From Actinomycetes bacterium (GTDB lineage: Bacteria; Actinomycetota; Actinomycetes; Actinomycetales; Microbacteriaceae), in NCBI GenBank assembly GCA_023390155.1, contig JAEWDJ010000423.1, positions 1 through 5,792 on the forward strand: a DNA stretch of 5,792 nucleotides, read 5' to 3'. The translations under genes and the position numbers were made by a program. Positions within the stretch are counted from its first letter, which is position 1; each line of letters opens with the position of its first letter. Below are positions 1 through 4,160 of this stretch, piece after piece. Below the pieces are notes generated by a model. The model worked only from the letters and a program-made list of their open reading frames with translations. It did not search any database and was not told the DNA's origin.

Positions 1-831
1 GCCGCGGGTGCGGATCTCCTTGGTGACCTTCTTGAGGCGCTCCTCGAAGTCACCGCGGTAGCGGGAGCCGGCGATGAGCGAGCCGAGGTCGAGCGTGTAG
101 AGCTGCTTGTCCTTCAGCGTCTCGGGCACGTCGCCGCGCACGATCGCCTGCGCCAGGCCCTCGACGACGGCGGTCTTGCCGACGCCGGGCTCGCCGATGA
201 GGACGGGGTTGTTCTTGGAGCGGCGCGACAGGATCTGCATGACGCGCTCGATCTCCTTCTCGCGCCCGATCACCGGGTCGAGCTTGTTGTCGCGAGCGGC
301 CTGCGTGAGGTTGCGGCCGAACTGGTCGAGGATCTGGCTACCGGCCTGCGCGGTGGTCTGATCGTTGCCTCCGACCTGGACCTGCTCCTTGCCCTGGTAG
401 CCGGAGAGGAGCTGGATGACCTGCTGACGCACGCGGTTGAGGTCGGCGCCCAGCTTGACGAGCACCTGGGCGGCGACGCCCTCGCCCTCGCGGATGAGGC
501 CGAGGAGGATGTGCTCCGTGCCGATGTAGTTGTGGCCGAGCTGCAGGGCCTCGCGGAGGCTGAGCTCGAGCACCTTCTTGGCGCGCGGGGTGAACGGGAT
601 GTGCCCGGTCGGCTGCTGCTGGCCCTGGCCGATGATGTCCTGGACCTGCTCGCGGACCGCGTCCAGCGAGATGCCGAGCGACTCGAGCGCCTTAGCGGCG
701 ACACCCTCACCCTCGTGGATCAGGCCGAGCAGGATGTGCTCGGTGCCGATGTAGTTGTGGTTGAGCATCTTGGCCTCTTCTTGGGCCAGGACGACGACGC
801 GACGGGCGCGGTCGGTGAATCTCTCGAACAT
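1..831 (-). CDS. clpC: ATP-dependent Clp protease ATPase subunit ClpC, N-terminal part (runs off left edge)
   Basis: AAA+ unfoldase that, by family knowledge, feeds substrates to the ClpP peptidase in the cytoplasm. The 277 visible residues begin MFERFTDRARRVVVLAQEEA. Two Clp_N repeats follow, each carrying NYIGTEHILLGLI (residues 26-38 and 101-113) and then EGEGVAA. A linker leads into the first AAA+ domain (DNKLDPVIGREKEIERV), with the Walker A motif GEPGVGKT at residues 213-220. The visible part ends at the conserved GSRYRGDFEERLKK stretch, so Walker B, the second AAA+ domain and the ClpP-binding loop lie outside the window. The ATG at 831 is set by an AGGAG ribosome binding site 5 nt upstream and by the canonical ClpC N-terminus. 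The gene is read leftward, divergent from the DUF2975 gene. No HspR, CIRCE or CtsR operator was recognised in front of it. Confidence 0.97.
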   Translation of the reverse strand, partial: MFERFTDRARRVVVLAQEEAKMLNHNYIGTEHILLGLIHEGEGVAAKALESLGISLDAVREQVQDIIGQGQQQPTGHIPFTPRAKKVLELSLREALQLGHNYIGTEHILLGLIREGEGVAAQVLVKLGADLNRVRQQVIQLLSGYQGKEQVQVGGNDQTTAQAGSQILDQFGRNLTQAARDNKLDPVIGREKEIERVMQILSRRSKNNPVLIGEPGVGKTAVVEGLAQAIVRGDVPETLKDKQLYTLDLGSLIAGSRYRGDFEERLKKVTKEIRTRG

Positions 832-836
832 GTCTA

Positions 837-842
837 CTCCTC
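837..842 (-). promoter_or_regulatory. Ribosome binding site of clpC
   Basis: Reading the minus strand, GAGGAG lies 5 nt before the clpC ATG and is a good Shine-Dalgarno match, so clpC is translated from a leadered mRNA. I could not identify a convincing -35/-10 pair for clpC in the rest of this gap. Confidence 0.8.
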
Positions 843-960
843 GCGACACCGTTGCAGGGTCGGCGCCGATGTAAAGAGAGTAACCACCGCACCCTGGCAT
901 CCGGGGCCCTGTTCGCCGTGGGCGTGACCGGGGTTGCGCTCGTCCGCGGGATGTGCGAAC

Positions 961-993
961 TTAACGAAAGTCGATATTAACGAGATTCGATAT
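961..993 (+). promoter_or_regulatory. Probable operator: tandem array of alternating half-sites before the DUF2975/HTH operon
   Basis: Two copies of TTAACGANNNTCGATAT (961-977 and 977-993) stand in tandem with a 16-bp period. Read as half-sites they alternate in orientation: TAACGA (962-967), TCGATA (971-976), TAACGA (978-983) and TCGATA (987-992). The central TCGATATTAACGA (971-983) is a 13-bp near-palindrome. The element is much richer in A/T than its surroundings and ends one base before the GGAG of the DUF2975 gene. A bound dimeric regulator would cover the start of the message. The obvious candidate is the HTH protein encoded second in this operon, but that assignment is inference. The promoter core may overlap the array (GATATT at 973-978 could serve as a -10). 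Confidence 0.6.
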
Positions 994-997
994 GGAG
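994..997 (+). promoter_or_regulatory. Ribosome binding site deciding the DUF2975 start
   Basis: GGAG lies 8 nt before the ATG at 1006. This supports that start over the in-frame TTG at 934, which would add 24 residues read straight through the repeat array. Confidence 0.75.
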
Positions 998-1005
998 TTG
1001 AGAGA

Positions 1006-1623
1006 ATGAGCATCGTCCAGCAGGTCCGGCCGTCGACGGGTGATCGGGCGTCCATCGTCGCGTTCATCGGGGCGGGCGTCGTGCTCGCGGCGTGGTCGGT
1101 GGTCGCGGCCGTCGCGGCGATCGTCGAGGCGGCAGGCAACCGCGATGTGCGGGTGCTGGCGGACTTCGCGGGGACGACCGCGCAGGCACCCATCGGGCCG
1201 GGCGGAGCGCTGCGCGAGGTCGAGCTGGCGAGCGCCTACGTCACCGCTCCCGCGCTCCCCGCCGCCTCCTTCGCCGCCCTCGTGGCCCGGGAGGCGCTGG
1301 GCGCGCTGACCACGGTGGGCATCCTCGTCTGCCTGGTCTGGCTGGCGGTCAACGTCCTGCGCGGCCGCATCTTCTCGCGCACCAACACGACGCTGGTCGC
1401 GGTCGCCTCCATCGGCGGCCTCGCCGCCTGGGGCGCCATCGGCCTCCTGAACACGATGGTCGCGAACGGGGCGATCGCGCGGATCAGCGACCGCGGCTTC
1501 GACAACCCCGTCATGTCCATCCCGCTGCAGCCCCTCCTCCTGCTCGCCTTCGCCGCCTCGATCGTCGCGACCGCCTTCACCGTCGGCGACCGGATGCGGC
1601 GCGACACCGAGGGCCTGGTCTGA
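1006..1623 (+). CDS. DUF2975-type four-helix membrane protein
   Basis: A 205-residue integral membrane protein of unknown biochemical function. Four hydrophobic segments lie at about residues 17-41, 97-118, 127-151 and 174-193. A polar, presumably extracytoplasmic loop of about 55 residues separates the first two. The short C-terminal tail GDRMRRDTEGLV matches the conserved ending I know from DUF2975 proteins (compare B. subtilis YoaS). The segment LRGRIFSRTN after helix 2 is also typical of the family. The stop codon overlaps the start of the next gene, a YozG-type regulator, and this membrane-protein plus small-HTH pairing recurs in many Gram-positive bacteria. Translation starts from GGAG and ATG at 1006. 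The likely operator lies directly upstream. Family assignment rests on pattern memory, and no role can be stated from sequence alone. Confidence 0.82.
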   Translation: MSIVQQVRPSTGDRASIVAFIGAGVVLAAWSVVAAVAAIVEAAGNRDVRVLADFAGTTAQAPIGPGGALREVELASAYVTAPALPAASFAALVAREALGALTTVGILVCLVWLAVNVLRGRIFSRTNTTLVAVASIGGLAAWGAIGLLNTMVANGAIARISDRGFDNPVMSIPLQPLLLLAFAASIVATAFTVGDRMRRDTEGLV

Positions 1624-1850
1624 TGGGGGATGAGGAGTCGGGCGTCCACTGCCGGCTGGACGAGCTCCTCGCCGAGCGCGGGATGACCGTCGTACGACTC
1701 TCCGAGCTGGTCGGGGTGAGCGTCGTCAACCTCTCGGTGCTGAAGAACGACCGGGCGAAGGCGATCCGCTACTCCACCCTCGTCGCGATCTGCCGCGCCC
1801 TCGAGTGCGAGATCGGCGAACTGCTCGTGCTGGCGCCCGCCGCCGCGTGA
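1623..1850 (+). CDS. Small YozG-type Cro/CI-family HTH transcriptional regulator
   Basis: A 75-residue protein that is almost entirely one helix-turn-helix DNA-binding domain. CRLDELLAERGMTVVRLSEL leads into the HTH at about residues 21-42. The probable recognition helix spans residues 32-42 (VSVVNLSVLKN), and helix 4-5 follows with STLVAICRALECEIGELL. This is the standard layout of the YozG group of the xenobiotic response element superfamily, which carries no sensing domain of its own. The ATG shares an A with the stop of the membrane-protein gene (TGATG), so the two are translationally coupled; GAGGG at 1609-1613 can serve as the ribosome binding site. It probably represses its own operon through the half-site array at 961-993, and the membrane partner may modulate it. 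The last two statements are inference. Confidence 0.9.
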   Translation: MGDEESGVHCRLDELLAERGMTVVRLSELVGVSVVNLSVLKNDRAKAIRYSTLVAICRALECEIGELLVLAPAAA

Positions 1851-1858
1851 CCCGGGGC

Positions 1859-1864
1859 TAGCAT
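1859..1864 (+). promoter_or_regulatory. Probable -10 element for leaderless VOC mRNA
   Basis: TAGCAT ends 7 nt before the VOC-gene ATG, and no Shine-Dalgarno sequence lies between. Transcription starting about 7 nt after this hexamer would begin at or next to the A of the start codon. No clear -35 is visible. The gene might also be reached by readthrough from the HTH gene, whose stop is only 21 nt upstream of its ATG. Confidence 0.5.
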
Positions 1865-1871
1865 CGGCGCC

Positions 1872-2318
1872 ATGACCATCAGACTGGAGAACGTCGGCAT
1901 CGCCGTGCGCGACATCGAGGCGACGATCGCCTTCTTCACCGACCTCGGCCTCACCGTCGCCGGCCGCGACACGGTCAGCGGCGAGTGGGCCGACACGGCG
2001 GTCGGACTCGACGGCAACCACGCGAAGATCGCCGTGCTGACGACGCCGGATGGCCAGGGTCAGCTCGAGCTCTTCGAGTATCTCCACCCCGAGGCCATCG
2101 AGACCGAGCCGACTCTCCCCAACGAGATCGGGATGCACCGGGTCGCCTTCTCGGTCGACGACATCGACGAGGCGCTCGCGATCGCGGCGACGCACGGCTG
2201 CCACCCGCTGCGCGGCGTCGCGAACTACCGGGACGTCTACAAGCTCAGCTACGTGCGCGGGCCGAGCGGCATCATCGTGATGTTCGCCCAGGACCTCACC
2301 CGCGGCTCCGGGGACTGA
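1872..2318 (+). CDS. VOC (vicinal oxygen chelate / glyoxalase fold) family protein
   Basis: A 148-residue cytoplasmic protein with two paired beta-alpha-beta-beta-beta modules. The first covers about residues 4-71 (LENVGIAVRDIEATIAFFTD to QLELFEY) and the second about 86-140 (GMHRVAFSVDDIDEALA to GIIVMFAQ). This is the length and order of single-chain VOC proteins such as glyoxalase I and methylmalonyl-CoA epimerase. The usual four metal ligands are only partly present. His89 and Glu66 or Glu69 fit, but the first-strand His is Asn7 and the last-strand Glu is Met137. It resembles a common actinobacterial VOC group annotated only as glyoxalase or bleomycin-resistance-like, so no substrate should be assigned. 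The start is supported by the fold beginning at once and by the TAGCAT hexamer 7 nt upstream. The gene converges on the lipoprotein gene. Confidence 0.9.
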   Translation: MTIRLENVGIAVRDIEATIAFFTDLGLTVAGRDTVSGEWADTAVGLDGNHAKIAVLTTPDGQGQLELFEYLHPEAIETEPTLPNEIGMHRVAFSVDDIDEALAIAATHGCHPLRGVANYRDVYKLSYVRGPSGIIVMFAQDLTRGSGD

Positions 2319-2331
2319 CGGCTCAGCCCTG
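2309..2331. terminator. Possible bidirectional terminator hairpin spanning two convergent stop codons
   Basis: The stop of the VOC gene and the stop of the lipoprotein gene lie in opposite arms of one small hairpin. CTGA (2315-2318) pairs with TCAG (2323-2326) around the loop CGGC. GGG (2311-2313) then pairs with CCC (2327-2329) past a bulged A, and a G-U and a C-G pair extend the stem. Neither strand has a T-tract after it, so it is at best a U-less terminator of the type proposed for high-GC bacteria. The overlap of both stop codons may be chance. Confidence 0.35.
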
Positions 2332-2751
2332 CAGGCCCGGGATGGTGAGCGTGCCGTCCGGGAGCAGGATGGTGACGTCTGAGGTGGTCGTGACGCCCTT
2401 CGGCGTGGCGAACACCGTGGTGTGCGGCACGTAGTCGCGCGTGCACACACCGCCCGGCGCCGGCGAGAGGGTCGCCTTCAGCTGATTGTCGCCCGCCACA
2501 CTGATGGAGGCCACGGTCGGCGGGCAGGTCGAGCTGCCGTAGAGCACGATCCCGAACTGGCGGCCGTCGTCGAGCCAGGCCGCCCAGGAGGCGCCGCCCG
2601 CGCTGCTCGCCGGAGCCTCGACCCCCGCAGGCTCGCCCGAGTAGTCCTTCACCGGCTGCTGCTGCGTCTTCACGCCGCACCCGGCGAGCACGACCAGCAC
2701 CAGCATCCCTCCGGCGAGGGAGGTCAGGGGGCGGGTCGCTGTCCGGGGCAC
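2323..2751 (-). CDS. Putative lipoprotein of unknown function
   Basis: A 142-residue exported protein. A basic N-terminus (R3, R7) is followed by a hydrophobic stretch and the lipobox LAGC at residues 22-25, so Cys25 is the predicted lipidated residue after signal peptidase II cleavage. The mature part of about 118 residues starts with a flexible polar linker (to about residue 55). It continues as a compact, probably beta-rich domain carrying two further cysteines, Cys76 (GSSTCPP) and Cys103 (GGVCTRDY), which could form a disulphide outside the cell. I do not recognise a named family with certainty; similar small lipoproteins occur in Microbacteriaceae. The start is GTG at 2751. The only nearby ATG (2759) is out of frame, and a TAGAAT hexamer sits 6 nt upstream of the GTG, fitting a leaderless start. 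It is divergent from pirin and convergent with the VOC gene. Confidence 0.85.
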   Translation of the reverse strand: MPRTATRPLTSLAGGMLVLVVLAGCGVKTQQQPVKDYSGEPAGVEAPASSAGGASWAAWLDDGRQFGIVLYGSSTCPPTVASISVAGDNQLKATLSPAPGGVCTRDYVPHTTVFATPKGVTTTSDVTILLPDGTLTIPGLQG

Positions 2752-2757
2752 GCGTCC

Positions 2758-2763
2758 ATTCTA
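2758..2763 (-). promoter_or_regulatory. Probable -10 element for leaderless lipoprotein mRNA
   Basis: On the minus strand TAGAAT ends 6 nt before the GTG start at 2751. It is a close match to the TATAAT consensus in otherwise very GC-rich DNA. There is no Shine-Dalgarno sequence between it and the start, and no clear -35. Confidence 0.55.
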
Positions 2764-2796
2764 GGAACCGCCGCCGCCGGCCGCCCGCGAGCCGCC

Positions 2797-2802
2797 TAGG
2801 AT
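2797..2802 (+). promoter_or_regulatory. Probable -10 element for leaderless pirin mRNA
   Basis: TAGGAT ends 6 nt before the ATG at 2809, and the intervening GCCGCT has no ribosome binding site. This mirrors the lipoprotein promoter on the other side of the 57-bp gap. No -35 is recognisable. Confidence 0.55.
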
Positions 2803-2808
2803 GCCGCT

Positions 2809-3816
2809 ATGAGCAACCTGGAACGGGACCCGGCCGAGCTTGTGGCGGTCGGCACGGCGCTGGCGGAGGCGGAGCCCGAGGCGCCGGCGGTCGCGGACTC
2901 CGTCGAGATCCTCGAGCCTCGGGACGTCCCGCTTGGCGGGCCGCGCGCGATGACCGTGCGCCGCACCCTCCCGCAGCGCCGCCGCTCCCTCATCGGCGGC
3001 TGGTGCTTCATCGACCACTACGGGCCGGACGACGTCGCCGCCACGGGCGGGATGCGCGTGCCGCCGCACCCGCACACCGGTCTGCAGACGGTGTCCTGGC
3101 TCTTCGAGGGCGAGGTCGAGCACCGCGACAGCGTGGGCAGCCACGCGCTGATCCGGCCGGGCGAGCTCAACCTCATGACGGCCGGGCACGGCATCAGCCA
3201 TTCGGAGGTGTCGACGCCCGAGGCCCGGGTGCTGCACGGCGTCCAGCTCTGGGTGGCACTGCCCGAGGCCTCCCGGGACATCGCGCCGTTCTTCGAGCAC
3301 CACGCGCCGGTCGCGACCACCCTCGGGGCGGCGACCGTTCGCGCCTTCGTCGGCTCGCTCGCCGGCAGCGGGACGGACGCTACGGTGTTCTCGCGCCTCG
3401 TCGGCGCCGAGATCACGGCGCCGGCGGGCACGACCGTGCGCATCCCTCTCGACACCGCGTTCGAGCACGGGCTGCTCGTCGACGCGGGCGACGTGACGGT
3501 GGCCGGAACGCCCGTTCCGCTGTCGCACCTCGGCTACCTCGCGCCAGGCCGCGACGAGCTGGAGGTCGTCGTCGGGGCGGAGGGACCCGCGCGCCTCGTG
3601 CTGCTCGGCGGCGAGCCGCTCGGCGAGCAGATCATGATGTGGTGGAACTTCATCGGCCGCAGCCACGACGACGTCGTCGCCGCGCGCGCCCGGTGGCAGG
3701 CCGAGGTGATCGCCGGCGAGGAGCCGCACGGCCGCTTCGGCACCGTCGAGGGCTACGACGGCAGCGCCCTCCCGGCGCCCGAGCTCCCCACGGTCCGCCT
3801 CCCCCCGCGCGGCTGA
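2809..3816 (+). CDS. Pirin family protein
   Basis: A 335-residue bicupin. The N-terminal cupin holds the pirin metal-site signature: PPHPHTGLQTVSWLFEGE gives His87 and His89, and GHGISHSE gives His131 and Glu133. These correspond in order and spacing to the four iron ligands of human pirin, so the metal site looks intact. The C-terminal pirin_C domain follows, ending in the conserved WWNFIGRSHDDVV (residues 278-290). Pirins are cytoplasmic, metal-binding proteins. Some show quercetin 2,3-dioxygenase activity and others act as regulators or redox sensors, so the substrate here is not decidable. The opening MSNLERDP and the approximately 40-residue acidic lead before PLGGPRAMTVRRTLP match what I recall of actinobacterial homologues, which supports the start at 2809. 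The gene stands alone between a divergent lipoprotein gene and a palindromic spacer. Confidence 0.95.
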   Translation: MSNLERDPAELVAVGTALAEAEPEAPAVADSVEILEPRDVPLGGPRAMTVRRTLPQRRRSLIGGWCFIDHYGPDDVAATGGMRVPPHPHTGLQTVSWLFEGEVEHRDSVGSHALIRPGELNLMTAGHGISHSEVSTPEARVLHGVQLWVALPEASRDIAPFFEHHAPVATTLGAATVRAFVGSLAGSGTDATVFSRLVGAEITAPAGTTVRIPLDTAFEHGLLVDAGDVTVAGTPVPLSHLGYLAPGRDELEVVVGAEGPARLVLLGGEPLGEQIMMWWNFIGRSHDDVVAARARWQAEVIAGEEPHGRFGTVEGYDGSALPAPELPTVRLPPRG

Positions 3817-3826
3817 CCGTCGCCAC

Positions 3827-3894
3827 CCCGCCGAAGTTCACGTCGTTGCGCTCATCCGGGCGGTTTTGACCTCAACGACGTGAACTTCGGCGGG
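3827..3894. repeat. Long near-perfect palindrome (hairpin element; terminator or dispersed repeat)
   Basis: Arms 3827-3848 and 3873-3894 are exact reverse complements over 22 bp, with core GCCGAAGTTCACGTCG on the left and its complement on the right. Pairing continues inward for six more positions with two mismatches (to 3854 and 3867). This gives 28-bp arms with 26 matches around a 12-nt loop, TCCGGGCGGTTT. It fills most of the 138-bp gap between pirin and the small membrane-protein gene. It starts 10 bp after the pirin stop, a natural place for a transcription terminator, but no T-tract follows on either strand. The arms are longer and less GC-rich than usual for a local terminator, which also fits a REP-like or MITE-like palindromic unit. 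Copy number cannot be judged from this window. Confidence 0.85.
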
Positions 3895-3939
3895 TAGAGG
3901 CGGGGCGGAGGCGGGCAGGGGGTGCACAGGCGGGGGCTG

Positions 3940-3945
3940 TACGAT
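3940..3945 (+). promoter_or_regulatory. Probable -10 element for the small membrane-protein gene
   Basis: TACGAT ends 9 nt before the ATG at 3955. A transcript starting 7 nt after the hexamer would have a leader of only a few bases. No good ribosome binding site is placed before the ATG. This is the fourth start in the window with this arrangement. Confidence 0.45.
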
Positions 3946-3954
3946 GGGCGCGTT

Positions 3955-4128
3955 ATGAACGACATCATCGGCGGGATCGTGTGGTCGCTGGCGCCGACCG
4001 TGCTGGTCGGCCTCCTCTTCTGGGTGATCATGCGCAAGATCGTGCATGCCGACCGCACCGAGCGGAAGGCGTACGCCCGCATGGAGGCCGAGGAGCGCGC
4101 CCGCCGCGGCCTCGCCCCGAAGCCGTAG
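3955..4128 (+). CDS. Small single-pass membrane protein (57 aa), function unknown
   Basis: The 57-residue product starts MNDIIGGIVWSLAPTVLVGL. It has one hydrophobic helix at about residues 5-26, followed at once by RKIVHADRTERKAYARMEAEERARRG, a highly charged segment likely to be a cytoplasmic amphipathic or coiled helix. The positive-inside rule places the C-terminus in the cytoplasm. I recall near-identical short proteins in Microbacteriaceae genomes, always hypothetical; conserved length and layout suggest a real gene, and the TACGAT hexamer upstream supports it. The in-frame GTG at 3922 would add 11 residues but has no promoter or ribosome binding site logic. The gene converges on the cardiolipin synthase gene, with 32 nt between the stops and no clear terminator hairpin there. 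A link to phospholipid synthesis is only suggested by position. Confidence 0.78.
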   Translation: MNDIIGGIVWSLAPTVLVGLLFWVIMRKIVHADRTERKAYARMEAEERARRGLAPKP

Positions 4129-4160
4129 AACAGCCGCAGCCGTAGCCCTCGCCGCACGCC

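Noticed and set aside
487..760. Near-identical DNA stretches about 225 bp apart (487-535 and 712-760) inside clpC.
   Set aside because: They encode the two Clp_N repeats (NYIGTEHILLGLI), an ordinary internal duplication of the ClpC N-domain, not a separate repeat element.
934..1005. N-terminal extension of the DUF2975 protein from the TTG at 934.
   Set aside because: It would translate the half-site array. The GGAG and ATG at 1006 give a far better start at the expected family N-terminus.
1236..2450. Long minus-strand open frame opposite the DUF2975, HTH and VOC genes.
   Set aside because: It shows no recognisable domain and a biased composition, and it lies antisense to three well-supported genes. 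It is a shadow of GC-rich codon usage.
2761..3729. Minus-strand open frame of 322 codons opposite pirin.
   Set aside because: It is His/Arg/Asp/Ala-rich antisense of pirin with no motif or ribosome binding site. It would also overlap the lipoprotein promoter.
3831..3894. Peptide PPKFTSLRS readable on both strands across the palindrome.
   Set aside because: Any palindrome gives related peptides on both strands. Neither frame has a start or context indicating translation.
4129..4160. Possible terminator between the small membrane-protein gene and cls.
   Set aside because: The 32-nt gap shows short GCCGTAG repeats but no stable hairpin or T-tract that I could support.
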